Notes under the pieces: generated by a model
Told to the model about the DNA's origin: nothing
The model's input: the letters and a program-made list of their open reading frames with translations, nothing else
The model's database searches: none
In this document: in pieces, positions 35,066-46,602 of the stretch
Position numbering within the stretch: the first letter of the stretch is position 1
Layout of the letters: the number at the start of each line of letters is the position of its first letter
Source: Puccinellia tenuiflora
Lineage: Eukaryota; Streptophyta; Magnoliopsida; Poales; Poaceae
DNA length: 64,000 bases
Reading direction: 5' to 3'
Assembly: GCA_012064385.1 (NCBI GenBank)
Contig: QRDG01001892.1
Location: 248,001 to 312,000 of the forward strand
Translations under genes and position numbers: made by a program

Positions 35066-37013
35066 TGTCGGGGGGGGGGGGGGGGTAATCCCCCCGATAT
35101 ACCAAGGACCAGGACTTATCCAATCGAGAAGACGACGATCGGCAGCTGGCTGGCTACTCGACTCTGGCCGGCTGTCAAACTTGGCCGGCTAGGAGCTTGG
35201 CCGGCTGCTTCCAGGCCGGCTGGCCATCTGCTTGGCCGTCGGGCCAGCGGGGCTACATCCGGCTACTCTCAAGCCATTTTCAGCTGTTGGGCCAGCTGGG
35301 GGTGATCCGGCTGGTTCCTTGCCGGCTGCAGCACCCCGTCTCCGTCTGCACCAACAAATAAGAATGTAAGTATCGTCACGTAAGTTTTTGCACCAGGCAC
35401 ACGAAAGTTGATAAGTCTGAAAGACACTCGGGGACTACCCCTCGTTCCTTCGCAAGTGATTTGCTGGCAAGTTCGGAGGCTATCTTTGTGTCAGTGCAAG
35501 TTTAAGTTTTATCGTCCGCCTGTGGCTAGCCGGCTGTTCATTCTTCCCGGCGATGGCTTAGTAGCGTGCTGGACGCCCAAGGCCCACTCTGCGGTTCCGC
35601 GCTGCAGACTCGCCGGCCAGAGCAAAAGCTGGAAAGCTCACGCGTGAAAAACATCAAAGGAAAAAATAACACCCGGCCGGCCGCGAAAACCTTTGCCTCG
35701 CTCGCCTAAGTCAAACTCCTAAAGTCTGACTGTGTATTCGACCAGCCGGCCCACTCTGCGGTTCCGCGCTGCAGTCTCGCCGGCCAGAGCAGCGGTCATG
35801 ACCGGCCGGATGCACAGAAAATGGCTAAGGGGGTGAAACAAGGGCGAGCCGGCACCTAATAAGCTAAAAGATGCAAGTAAAAGTGCCAACCCTTTTGGTT
35901 TATTGCACTAACAATTTAACGACATTTGCTTCCTACATTATCTTTGGGGAAACCTGCCGAGGCCCTCCTGCTAAAGCTGCAGGACCACGACAGCTTCAGG
36001 GACTAGTGTCGGGGGGATAATCCCCCGATATACCAAGGACCAGGACTTAGCCAATCGAGAAGACGACGACCGGCAGCTGGCTGGCTACTCGACTCTGGAC
36101 GGCTGCCGGACTTGGCCGGCTAGGAGCTTGGCCGGCTGGGAGCCTGGCCGGCTGGAGGGCTGGCCGGCTGCTTCCAGGCCAGCTGGCCATCTGCCAGCCG
36201 GATCACCTGCGAGGAGAAGTCAACCACCGCGTCCCATCGGACACACGCCGACGAGACAGCCGGACCGGCTCAACGCCGGCTGCTCCCAAGCCGGCCAAGG
36301 TCGCCGACAGAGCGGCGTGGCTACAGAGGCAGCCGTAGGCCTCACGTCGCCCACTACGCCACTACGACGGCCTCCACGACGCACAGTGCCGGGCGTGCCG
36401 TTGGTCGCCGACCGGCACCCGCCGCAGCCGGAGCCGACCAGACTGGAGGCGCGCCACCCGGCCTCGCACGTCCCCGACAGCGAGCCGACCAGACCGGCAG
36501 TGCGCCACCCGGCCTCGCACGTCCCCGACAACGGCGCCTCCATACCTTGCGGCGTCCACTATGCATGATGGAAGAACACTGTGGGAAGGAAGAAGACTGT
36601 AGCCGGACCCACCGGGTCCGGGTCGGGCAGCCGGCCCCCGTCTGTCAGTGTGTAATGAGCCGGACCCACATATGTATAGCACCTCCTCAGCCCTATATAA
36701 GGGGGGGTGTGGCCTCCAGAGAGGGAGGTCGACCGATCAATCGCTTAGTCCAGGAAACCCTAGGCTACTTCATCCGACAGCTCTAGCCGGACAATCACAT
36801 ACAGCTCAAGGAGCAAGTTGTAACCTACCCACCGTGAAATAACAAGAACAAGCAGAAGTAGGAGTGTTACCTCACCACGAGGGCTCCGAACCTGGGTACA
36901 TCGTGTGTCAGTTTGCACGCTAGTGCCCAATCCCGCCTGCAGATGCCGCCGGCTGTGCAAGCTGCTCCCACACCTCACAAGGCTACACTTAGGCATATGT
37001 CCACACCACGACA
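35066..37013 (+). mobile_element. Short LTR retrotransposon with internal deletion, TSD CCACC
   Basis: CCACC flanks the element (35061-35065 and 37014-37018). The right LTR is 36007-37013 and starts TGTCGGGGGGATAAT and ends ACGACA. The left LTR starts at 35066 with the same text but matches for only about 165 bp before unrelated internal sequence, so most of it is missing. No coding domain remains. A run of about 16 G at 35069-35085 replaces the shorter G run of the right LTR. The plus direction is inferred from the LTR promoter. Confidence 0.75.
36694..36701 (+). promoter_or_regulatory. TATA box in the right LTR
   Basis: CTATATAAGG lies in the middle of the LTR, about 30 bases before a purine-rich probable R-region start. 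Confidence 0.55.
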
Positions 37014-37230
37014 CCACCGGTCCGCCATGTAGGCCTAGCAGCAGCCGCCGCCGATGGCCGAGCCCGAGCCCCAGTCGTGGTGGATGTCGAGCAGGAGCAG
37101 GCTAGACTGGCCCGGTCCCCCAACTTCCTTCGCCGCCGCTAGAGCAGGAGCAGCTCCCTGCCCGGCACCTGCCCATCTTTGGGTTGCGTCGCTGTACATC
37201 GACTTGTGTGACGAGGAGGAGGAGGAGTAG

Positions 37231-37511
37231 GCCGGCAGCGGCGGCTAGGTTTGTCTATTTTTTTTAGTTTTTATTAGTAAGTGCAAGACCGTTTGTGGCC
37301 CACCCCCTATCTATAAATCAAAGACAACATTTTTCATGACTTGTTAATTGAAAAAAAAATAGGTCGGCCGCTTGGACACTTGGGTGCACTACACCGACAA
37401 GCAGACACGATAGGACATTAAATGTCCGCTCGCGACTCAAAGGGACAAAAAATAGACATTTTTATTGTATCCATTTGGATCGATGCGTTGGAGATGCCCT
37501 CACGTTTTAAA
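37231..37511. other. No gene seen
   Basis: The AT-rich and GC-mixed spacer downstream of the decayed ORF. I see no structure I can name. Confidence 0.4.
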
Positions 37512-37606
37512 CAAACACTCACTCCAATCCATAATAAGTTTAGTAGTTTTAAAAACCTCATTATAAAACGGTGACACTTATTTTGGATTTGGATCGGAGA
37601 AAGTAC
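37512..37606. mobile_element. Degenerate Stowaway MITE
   Basis: The left end 'actccaatccataataagt' and right end 'acacttattttggattt...ggatcggagaaagta' are worn versions of the Stowaway CTCCCTCCGATCC inverted repeat. Length (~95 bp) fits short Triticeae Stowaway families. Confidence 0.6.
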
Positions 37607-38303
37607 CTAGCTCTACAACAAACCCTGCAAACAACGCTTGTACTACGATATGCATTGGGGAAAAAAGCACCCACGCGCAGCTTTCTCCGCATAACTTGCG
37701 TTTTTTATAGCACCAAACATATATCATTGTTACTCGGCCAGGGGATCGGGAACCTGTGTATGTACCGGCCTGATCAGCGTACAGTCAATCAATTGTTTTT
37801 TCAGGGAGCGTACAATGATTAGGTGATCTGATCCAGATCAGAGGGCCTTTGTAAATAGACGATCACAGCGTCCTACCTGTCCTCGTCAGCAACACCACAC
37901 CACCACCACGAGCAAGAACGGAACCTTGGACAGTTTCTTCCACGCCAGAAGCTTGACACACAGCAACAACCTCTATGTTCGCTGCCGCTGCACGCTGGAT
38001 CCGTGCCAGGTTTTACGGTTGAAAACGTGGCCTTCTTCTTGCTGGATGTACTCATGTTACATGTGATGTGCTGTGAACTAAACAGTAGCCTACCTAGGTC
38101 CTAGGCAGCATGTACCGCCGTATAAGAGGAGGCAATGTGGAGTACTTTCTTGAGAGAACAAGACTGGCAACCGCGGTAATACTCCTACAGTCCTACCACG
38201 TCCACCTTTCCCTCTTTCGCGGGAACAGTGCCACACACCTAACACTAACAGCAACAAACGTGCGTATCAGACAGCCGAGACCCGAGAGACGTGAAGCAAG
38301 CTT
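37607..38303. other. Spacer with no gene seen
   Basis: It lies between the MITE and the poly-A tract. I see no supported coding region. Confidence 0.4.

Positions 38304-38339
<36 letters not shown>
38304..38339 (+). repeat. Poly-A tract (about 35 A)
   Basis: A homopolymer A run on the plus strand, T on the sense strand of the transporter gene, lies 165 bases past its stop codon. It may be the tail of a small retroposon, but no element body is obvious. Confidence 0.8.
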
Positions 38340-38341
<2 letters not shown>

Positions 38342-38504
38342 TGAGTTCACATGTAGCCAACGCAGCCCCAACTGAACGTAACCTAGATATATTTCTCCAC
38401 TGAGTGTATGTACAGTTTGCATACCAGCAAAGCTGGGGATAAAATGACGAACTTCTAAATATGCTGATTGGTGCGCGATGCAGTAGAAGCTTGCAGGGGT
38501 CCAT

Positions 38505-41500
38505 TTACAAGGGGAAGAACCTTCTCTTCTTGAAGTACCACAGGAGACATGCGAATATGACCGCGCCACAGACACCTGTTATGACGAGCGTCCACTCGAA
38601 AGCGTGCGGCACCTCAAACACGCCGACCCCTTCGAAGTTCATGCCGAAGACTCCCGAGACGACGCCAAAAATGGCCACCACAAATGTAGCGGTGGTCAGG
38701 AGCAGCTCGAACTGGATCAGCTGGTTTCGGACGTTATCCTGCAAGAATAGCATCATGATGATCATGATTCCTTGGGTTCAGATTACAAAAAAAGAGACGT
38801 GAAAGAACATCCATTTATCTAGTTTACTGAAACTAACTACAGCTTAATGTTCCTCGCATCGTAGATAGTCTTGAAACTATTAGTGCATCAAACATAGAAA
38901 TATGACAGGCATGATGTGTGTAATAAGTCGCCCGTCGGTCATCACCAGCTACCATAATATGGCAAACACAGATTAGCATGCTCGCAAAGAAAGTTATTGT
39001 TTGGTTCCACATTTGTTACAATGGTCAAATAAGATAGCCCTTTTGCTTTTCTTTCCCAAAATCCCTTTATAAAACAATGTAGTTTTCTGCAAAGGTAACC
39101 CCATGGCATCCCAGAACAGGTCAACCTTAAATAACTAGTGTCTCATCATGCCATGCTATTAGTGTGTAATGACTATAAGAACAGCTACTGTTTGTCAAAA
39201 ATCAGAAAAACAAGAGTGGTCAAAGAAAAGAAAAAGGCTAGACTAGTTCAGGGCAAGTTAACTTGTGTTAGTTATCAACCATGTACGGTTTACTCGTTAC
39301 ATGTCCACCTTACCTATATAATCATGTTTGTTCTCTAACATTTCCAACTTAACTTACCATTTCCTTTTGAGTGTAGACAGACATTTATTATGTTTAGTCT
39401 GTCAAACTGAATTTATTGGTGTGTGTTAACAACTAAACGTATATGGAGTACTAGAGTTCACAAGGAAGCTAAAATGCCCGTGAAAGTATTAAATGACAAG
39501 AAATGTGCCACTGAGAAGTGAGAAGCTGCATATCAATCTTGTAACTAACACATGGTAACCGGCACATCATTTTCTCGCTTTGGTGTAGAACTACTGAACC
39601 AGACAAATTGCAACTTGCAGATTTGGATGAAGAAGAACTTTGTTTTGAACTGGATCCATTGTCTGAACTCTTGAGCAATGGCCACGCTCAAATGATAGAA
39701 AGGAATCTGGGGACTATACCAGTTGGATGTTGATGAAATCCTCTGTGTCATCAATATACTCCTTCAGCTGATTTTTTTAATCCAAATAGCAAATTGTCAG
39801 CCAATGTTTAATTAAACAACAACGAAAAGAGGAACAAGAGGCTAATGTAGCAATAATTCACGCTTCATACCGAAGTTAATTTGTTGAGAGTGTAATCAAT
39901 AACCACAAAGTAAGCCTCCAATAACATTTCCAGTTCTTCTATGTTATACTGACTGCTCTCTGAACTCTTGAAGCTGCTGTGTCTGCTTCTAGCAAAACTA
40001 AATTGCTTCTCAAGCCGCCGAGATGCAGGGGGTGATGAAGCTGGGGAAACTGGGGCAGAGAGGGAAACTGGAGCAGAGAAGGATGAACCAAACACCCCAA
40101 TTCCTTGAAGGCCCTGCTCGTCTAACAATGATTCTTCCATCCTCCTCTTCTTCTCGGTAAGGTACATTTCAGCCATATCGCCATCATCGTCCATCAGCTG
40201 CTCTATCTCGTCTCTGACCTTGACGGTGAAAATTGGATATTCTTAAGACTAAAAATGGATCTTGTTCACAATTTTCTAATGAAACAGGGGAAATATAACG
40301 GAAGTCCATTTACCTTTTGTACCCTCCTAGTCAATGCAACAAGCTTGCTCTTGAGACGTCGAGCACGCTCCAAGTCAAGGGTACAGATTTTTGTTGTTAA
40401 CTCGTCTAGCAGCGGATAAGCTTCAGCCTCCAATTCAACAGCCTGAGAAAATTTGCAAGCATTTTTAGTTCTCCATTAGATGCCAAATCATTATGCTAAA
40501 AGCAGAACAGAAAATAGGGAATTAAAACTGCTCATAATAGGGGTGATAGCCAAATTTGTGATTGTGGCTTAATTCTCATGGACAATTGGTGATAATAGTT
40601 TAATTCTATTTTCTGGAAATCAAACAAAGTAGCAGTAGCTGTTTGGCTCTAGGACTAACAATGACACACAACTGATGCTCCGTCGATTATCTCTACTCAT
40701 ATAAAGATATCAATCGGTGAGTGGTCCGTTCACCTCCTCCTCCCCTTAAGTGAGCAATTCTAGCAAACAGGTGAGATGATGGCCATATTTGTCAGCAAAG
40801 ATAAGCTAAAATTTACCTACTTATTGGTAGTCTAATTTGCACCATTGGCAACAACCTGTGGGCAATCTAATTTGTTTTATACGTAGCAATGCACCGGTAT
40901 TTAGCTATTAGTGTTTCCATTACATAAGAGATTGGGCATTAGCAAATTCCAGATGGTGGTACGCAACCTCATTTGATCACTGTGACGTGGCAAACTGAAC
41001 TTCCGATATACGGGATAATCTACTCCACAGCTTATATCAACATCGAATACCTTCCTGTCACCACTACAATAAGGCAAAGAGGAAATCAATTCTTTTCAGA
41101 ACACAATGTGAAACTGTGGATGTTAAGTACATCATAGGATATGACTGTTCAACCAATCACACAGTGTAAGCAACGTTACACTATAATTTGACTATAGAAT
41201 GCTAGCCCAATGCAAGAATCCACCGAAAATAACAATTCATAGCCATCATTAGTTCAATCCTCACTTACTCTCTCGAAAGACCGGACAGATCAAGCACATC
41301 ATGCTCTAAACTTGTAGGGTCGGCCAATACATTACTCAATTACTCCATTAGTCGAGACAGGACCACAAGTTAGTTCTACACCATTAGTAAGGTCGCTAGA
41401 GCGCGATGTGGCACCTGCGCGTCGAGGAAGGAGCAGGCGGCTTCGAGCGCGACCTCGAGAGCGATGAACTCGAACGGCAGGTCGTCGGCGCGGTCGACGA

Positions 41501-41975
41501 GGCGGCGCTGCAACTCGTCGACGTACATCTGCACGGCCGCCTCCGCGGCGGCGCCGCCGTCGGCGTCGGGGTCGCGCAGGACGAGCGCCTCGTCGGCGGT
41601 GATGATGCACCGTATCCGCTCGAGGTTGCAGACGACGGCGCGCTCGCGGCCCAGGATGGCGGAGGGGTAGACGAAGAGCGGGTCGAGGAGGCGGAGGTCG
41701 CGCGCGGGCAGGTCGAGCCGCCGCATGAGCGCCGGCTTGGCGACCTCCACCGCCTCGGACGCGCCCGTCGCCGCGTCCACCCGCACCCACGAGCGCCGCC
41801 CGCCGCCGCGCTTCTTCAGGCCGTGTACGTCGATGGCCACGCCGCCGCCTCCTCCTCCTCCGCCGCCGCCGCCGATGCCGACGCTGCCTGACGCCGGGGG
41901 CTTGCCGCGGCGGTGGGGCCCGTTCGCCGCGGCGCGGGGCGGGAGGAGGAGGCGCTCCTTGGGGTCATGGTCCAT
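38505..41975 (-). CDS. MRS2/CorA-type magnesium transporter (5 exons, 439 aa)
   Basis: Exons are 41975-41415, 40442-40314, 40218-39871, 39767-39720 and 38738-38505. All are GT-AG, phase 0, total 1320 nt with TAA stop. The N-terminus is low complexity with a Gly run (about residues 36-45). The cytosolic/matrix domain starts near MRRLDLPARDLRLLDP, followed by the helical region ELEAEAYPLLDELT. Near the C-terminus lie two membrane helices with the diagnostic G394-M395-N396 motif between them, ending in the basic tail FKKRRFF. Homologues form pentameric Mg2+ channels in plasma, vacuolar, mitochondrial or plastid membranes; location here is not evident. I cannot assign a member number of the MRS2/MGT family. 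The gene looks intact. Confidence 0.95.
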
Positions 41976-42238
41976 GACGGCCGGGATCTGTGGTGGGGGC
42001 GGCGTATCAGTGACGACGTCGGGCTAGGTAGGTAGGAAGGGGTGCGTAGGAGGTCGAGTGGGCGTGTGGAGAGGAAGGGATATCCATGGTGGTTCGGATC
42101 GGGCCGAGGCAAGAACATTCCATGATTTAGCACATGGTGGGCTCAGGTGGGGCATGCAGGTGACGTGGCGCCTTTCCTGTCGTCGGATTCAGCAAGTTGC
42201 TGGGATCTCCGGTTCTACCACGTCCACGAGCAAAAATA

Positions 42239-42261
42239 TACTCCCTCCGTTCCATAATATA
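42239..42261 (+). repeat. Stowaway-like terminus
   Basis: TACTCCCTCCGTTCCATAAT is the classic grass Stowaway end. No matching opposite end is clear, so it is a fragment. It lies about 260 bases upstream of the transporter gene start. Confidence 0.65.
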
Positions 42262-42361
42262 CGATGTTTTAGCATTTTTCTTTCCATCCGTAACAATAAG
42301 GATGGTGCCTTCAGGCAGGAGGCGTCTTTTCTAAAAAAAAAAAGATCAATAAGGATAATAT

Positions 42362-43200
42362 GATATCACCCTAAAAAACATAATATTATACTGTTGTCTC
42401 TATAGCTAATAGTCCTGTTTGAATTAAAGGAAAAGTGGAAAACAAAACAAATTATCTCAATTTCAGCAGGAATTACAATTCACTTGGATCTGTTAATCAA
42501 ATTCCTATGCATGAAGAATGAGACTGAGCTCTCTACAATAACATTCTAATTATACTTTTCATGTGGTTTGATTTCGATTTGACCATGTTTATTACTAAAT
42601 CATGCGCTTTCCCTTAGTGTAAATCAAACAACCAAATTTGTAGAATTACTATGTTTTTCAATCATTTGTTTTGTAGCTACACTCCTATCTTTTTCTTCTT
42701 CGATGTTTCTCCTATTCTTGTGTTTTTTGAATCCTGAAAACCAATCATGTCCATGTTAGTTATAAAGATATACAACTTTATTATTGCATTCCCAGTTTAC
42801 CACGTCACACTCCCATAAAATGTATTATAGCAGTGGGCAGTGGCTCTTGACCTACGGGCTACGACCCATTTCTCTTCTATTATCTTCCTCATCCAACTCA
42901 TAAAAACAAGTTATTTAAACTCTTATAATTTGGTTATGTCTCTAACAGTTTCGAAAAGGTTAACATGTGAAATATTATGGCTATCCGATTAGCATCGTAC
43001 GGTATGGAGGATGGAGCTTGACTAAAACGGGCACATTCTTTATCAGATCTAAATACTTTGCCGAATGGGAAAGTCGGTCTGGGCATAAGTTCAGTCGCGC
43101 CCATTGTGCTGCCCGTATATGTCATCATCCAACACGGGAAACAATCTAGAGTTTGACCGTGTCAGCCAATGAAAAAAAATCGGCGTATCATACACGAAAC
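42362..43200. other. AT-rich spacer, no gene seen
   Basis: I see nothing here that I can assign. Confidence 0.4.
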
Positions 43201-43204
43201 TATT

Positions 43205-43600
43205 CCGTACGTGTCGAGCAGTGTTGGCAAACATACATCCTCGAAACAGGCTTGCGCCCCGCTATATTAATATAGCAAACAACCGATACAACCGACGATA
43301 GGCGTTGGGGCAGCAACAACACAAAAACACGCCCAAAAGAAGAGAAAGAGAAAATATAAAAGAAACAAATGCCGACACCGGCGGATTGACAAACACGAAC
43401 AAGCTCCAGAATCGTTGTGCCCACCGAACGCCGCCCACCAAGCTCCTAATACTCCGAAGCGGTTGGCAAACATACATGTGAAGGCTATTGCCCAGTGTCC
43501 ACCATGTCAAAGTGGCGTTGAAGCCGAAGACATAAAGCACATGATTTTCATCTGTTCCCGTGCTAAAACTTGTTTGGAAAAACATCGATGCACACTTTAA
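43205..43600 (+). mobile_element. LINE fragment with reverse-transcriptase zinc-binding motif
   Basis: Removing the insertion at 43239-43461, the plus strand reads ANIHVKAIAQCPPCQSG then EDIKHMIFICSRAK, the C-x2-C...H...C zinc-binding domain (zf-RVT) at the C-terminus of plant LINE reverse transcriptases. It is short and without RT, so it is a relic. Confidence 0.6.
43239..43461 (-). mobile_element. Truncated LINE 3' end inserted into another LINE
   Basis: GTTGGCAAACATACAT flanks it (43223-43238 and 43462-43477), a perfect 16 bp target duplication. On the minus strand it ends 'gctatattaatatagcgggg' and 'cgcaagcctgtttcgagg', typical of a Triticeae LINE 3' UTR (recalled). Length is 223 bp. Confidence 0.7.
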
Positions 43601-43975
43601 TGAATTTGATGCAAATCCAAGTGACTTATGTTGAGCTGATTAATTTGAGCCTTGCGTTTGATCACACCGTATTTGGTTGCTTTACAATCCTTAGCTTTAC
43701 TATTTTTTCTTGCGTACTGTAACTCTGTTGTCATTCTAGTTCTAGGCACCACAAATTTTGCACATCGATCGACGCCATCGTAGTGTTTTGGTAAATTTCT
43801 TATTGTGATGTGGGGGTGATATATGTGATCGCGTTTGAAGCTGAAGCTCTTGAAGTGGTATCTAAACTTATTTAGCTTGTTGCTGATCAGAATACACATG
43901 TGATCCTCTTTGCCACTTCAATGTCTCGTCGTCGCACGTCTTCTCCGGCCCACTCCGGGGACCCCAAAGAAACGA
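43601..43975. other. No gene seen
   Basis: A minus-strand open stretch (43597-43899) has no recognisable motif and lies next to LINE relics. Confidence 0.35.
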
Positions 43976-44545
43976 TCAGCCGGACACGAGCAAAGGAACT
44001 TTTAACTGTCGGCGACATCCATCACATCCTGCTAAGTAGCCGAGCAACCAAAACATGAAGGGCTTGGACGACGGCGCACGCGTCGACGGACGATCTGCAA
44101 CGACGACCGTGTCCTCCGTAGCCATCGCCGCTACCTCTCCGGCGCGCGGCCTCCACACCACGGCCACCGTCACGTCGTCGCACGTGTTCTCCCGCCCGCA
44201 CGCAGCCGCGAGCACGCACATCCGCTCCACCGCCTCGGCGCACTCCGGCGGCAACCGGGGCCGGGCCCTCGACACGATGCGCGCGACCACCTCGGCCCGA
44301 ATGTCCGGTTCCATGTCCACGAACTCGGCGGCGCTGCCGGACTTGTTGCCCAGGAGGACTCGCCGGCCACGGTGGTCGAGCACGAGGTGGATGAAGAGCT
44401 GGTGCTCGTGCAGGTCGGCGGCCAGCGTGCGCTGCCCGGTGGCCTTCAGGCGGACGGCGCCGTGGCATGCGGAGGCCGTGAAGGCGAAGACGGCGCCGGG
44501 GCTGTCGCCGCGGGTCATCAGGTCCTGCCTGGGCTTTCGCTCCAT
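43976..44545 (-). CDS. Single-exon protein of unknown function (189 aa)
   Basis: The ATG at 44545 starts MERKPRQDLMTRGDSPG and the frame ends at a stop at 43976. The frame is GC-rich at third positions, as expected for a real grass gene. Segments LFIHLVLDHRGRRVLLG, PDIRAEVVARIVSRARP and CDDVTVAVVWRP alternate like strands and helices, with several Cys residues (AACGREN, AGCDGC). I do not recognise the family. An in-frame upstream extension to 44833 is AT-richer and unlikely to be coding. No introns are needed. It could be a small grass-specific gene or a captured fragment. Confidence 0.5.
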   Translation of the reverse strand: MERKPRQDLMTRGDSPGAVFAFTASACHGAVRLKATGQRTLAADLHEHQLFIHLVLDHRGRRVLLGNKSGSAAEFVDMEPDIRAEVVARIVSRARPRLPPECAEAVERMCVLAAACGRENTCDDVTVAVVWRPRAGEVAAMATEDTVVVADRPSTRAPSSKPFMFWLLGYLAGCDGCRRQLKVPLLVSG

Positions 44546-45127
44546 CGCCGTCGTCGTCGTCAGGTCAGGACTCAGGAGGAGTCCAGTGTAGCGCGAGAGC
44601 GTGGCTACGCGTGCCTCGTGGAAGCGATTACTTGGCAAGATGTGGAAAGGAGTTATGGCCGGTGTAGGATTCAGGTTCCTGAACATCCTAATATTCGGAC
44701 TGCAATATGGATACGCAGCACTGTTTGTTGACGAATTTGTTTTTCCCTTTGATTTGTTTGCATGGACGGCTAATATTACAACTGGACTGAGAGACTTTTT
44801 TGTAAATTCCACTACAAACTGGATCGTTGTCAAGCGTTACGTTAGTTTATTTCCCGGCAGGGTCTGAATACCATGCCACGAACAATTTGGCTAGTGACGC
44901 GGAAGATAAAATGATACTGAAAGAGTTGACGTTGTTTCTTGAGGAGTACAAGTTAGTTAAAAAAACACAAACGTCACGGCTTTTCTTAACGAGGCAAAAC
45001 CATTGTCTTTTTACTTAATTATTAAAAATAAGATAGTTGATAGTTAATTTTGAAAAATTGGTTGACTATAATGAGTAGTTGATCTTGAAAATCATGAAAT
45101 TTTAGGGTATAAAATCACGGATTTGCT
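44546..45127. other. No gene seen
   Basis: This is the upstream flank of the 189-aa ORF. I see no promoter element that I would defend. Confidence 0.35.
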
Positions 45128-45465
45128 AATACTCAGGCGCCTGATTTTTTCTTATATCTCAGTCACCTACAAAAATGTGCATGAGTTGCACTTTTCTGGG
45201 AGAAATGTGCAATTGCACTTTTCTGCCAGAAAAGTGCAACTCGTTTCAGTTGCACTTTTTTTTAAATGTAGTTGCACTTTTTCTGAGGTGATTGAGACTT
45301 AAGAAATTCTCAGTTATGTCTCAATCACCCACAAAATGTGCATGAGTTGCACTTTTCTGAGAGAATTGTGCAGTTGCACTTTTCTTTGCACTTTTTTGAA
45401 CTAAAGTTGTACTTTTCTTAGGTGTTTGAGACTTAAGAAATTCTCAGTCAACTGAGATATAGACA
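45128..45465. repeat. Tandem duplicated repeat rich in 'tgcactttt'
   Basis: Two ~150 bp units each hold 'ctcagtcacc' or 'ctcaatcaccc', 'atgtgcatgagttgcacttt' and end 'gagacttaagaaattctcag'. This is probably part of a grass transposon, class not determined. Confidence 0.65.
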
Positions 45466-45827
45466 AACCCATAAAATCATGCTATTTAGTTCGAAAGTTG
45501 TTGACACGCCATTGATATTGCCAGCTAGCCCAGATGGGCTTGGCTAAGGGCCTTTACATTTGGTTGGGCTGCTTGCTTTTGCTGGCAAATTCAAGCGGGC
45601 CGGTTGTTTGGATATATTGCTACGGTTGGTTCTGGAGGCCCGAGCTAGCACGTGAACCAAGTGGATCGTGCGGGGGCGAGCCTAACATGTGATTTTGCCC
45701 TAGGATCCAAACGTGCCCTATGATGCCAGCCCACCTATAAGTTCTCATCGTTTCCTACTTTCCTCGGACTCCAAGCCCCCAAAAACTTTCCTAACAAACT
45801 CCTCGGCTCCTCCTGGTACAAGCTCGC

Positions 45828-46082
45828 ATGCCCTCGACGGCCATGCCGCCTACGGCCGCGCGCGTGGGGAGCCTGCCGCCGCCCGAGCTCAAGCCCAGAG
45901 GCCAGCAGATCATCGCGCAGTACCTCGTCCCCAGGACGCTCCGCGGCGACACCACCACCGCCGACCCCGGCCTCGTCGCGGACGACATCGACGTCTTCTC
46001 CGCCGAGAGCCCCGCGGCGCTCTCCTTCCACCACAGCAGCAGCGGCGGGGACCACGGGGAGGCGTGGGGCTACTTCCACTAG
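45828..46082 (+). pseudogene. NAC-like ORF truncated at the CACTA terminus
   Basis: The ATG at 45828 starts MPSTAMPPTAARVGSLPPP. The stretch QQIIAQYLVPRTL, then LVADDIDVFSAESPAAL and GEAWGYF resembles subdomains A-B of a divergent NAC domain (compare 'EELI.HYL', 'DVY...EPW.L', 'W.FF'). NAC proteins are plant transcription factors. The frame runs into the CACTA end at 46077 and stops two codons later, so the rest of the domain is missing. No continuation is seen after 62269. The family call is pattern-based. Confidence 0.4.
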
Positions 46083-46234
46083 TGGGGACTGGCCCTATTG
46101 TCCCAGGCCATGAGGGTCATTTGTCCCGGTTGGCCAACCCGGACAGGCCAGGCGGGACTAATGGTCCAACCTTTAGTCGCGGACCTGTCACCAGCCGGAA
46201 CAAATGGCCCTCAACCTGGCCGTGCTGGGGGCAC

Positions 46235-46495
46235 AACCTTTAGTCGCGGTTCGTATAATGGGCCGTGACTAATGATTCTCTACCGTGGCAGAAATTTGGG
46301 CACTTTTGTGCCGCGGTAGAGAATTCATTTTGGTTAGGGTTTAGGGTTTACTAATGATTCTCTGCCGCGGCAGAAATTTGGACACTTTCTGTGCCGCGGC
46401 AGAGAATTCATTTTGTTTTCTTTTATTTATTTCTTTTCTTCATTTCAAAATAGTTTTCGTATATTTCTATGCTACCACATACCGTACACGTTCGA
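46235..46495. repeat. Left subterminal segment of CACTA-3
   Basis: It holds 'tttagtcgcggttcgtataa', two 'gattctct(g/a)ccg(c/t)ggcagaaattt' palindromes and 'catttcaaaatagttttcgt'. The same text recurs at 60637-60791 in the same, not inverted, direction. Confidence 0.8.
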
Positions 46496-46602
46496 GCAAC
46501 GTTATCTTACGATCGAGCATACAAATATATACAACTTTGATAGTTACATGGAGATCACAATTACTGGGACTAAGCCCGTCTATTCGATTACATGGCCGGG
46601 GA

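Larger units (their letters stand above)
34537..37230 (+). pseudogene. Decayed grass repeat-type ORF of unknown function, split by an LTR element
   Basis: It starts MSPFKWTSKGKHDDEAGSSS, with a stop soon after (GFTGNE*). In a shifted frame it continues RYWDNVVLVPWSDVHL and HLNSERIAV, then NSPY* and DTWLVDEH. After the LTR element it resumes at 37014 and ends LYIDLCDEEEEE with TAG at 37228-37230. I recall similar multi-copy ORFs in wheat, with unknown function and perhaps of transposon origin. At least one frameshift, two stops and the insertion show it is dead. Confidence 0.5.

Noticed and set aside
41332..42133. Other open frames on both strands over exon 1 of the Mg2+ transporter gene
   Set aside because: GC-rich shadows. 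The minus-strand frame ending at 41415 continues correctly into exon 2.
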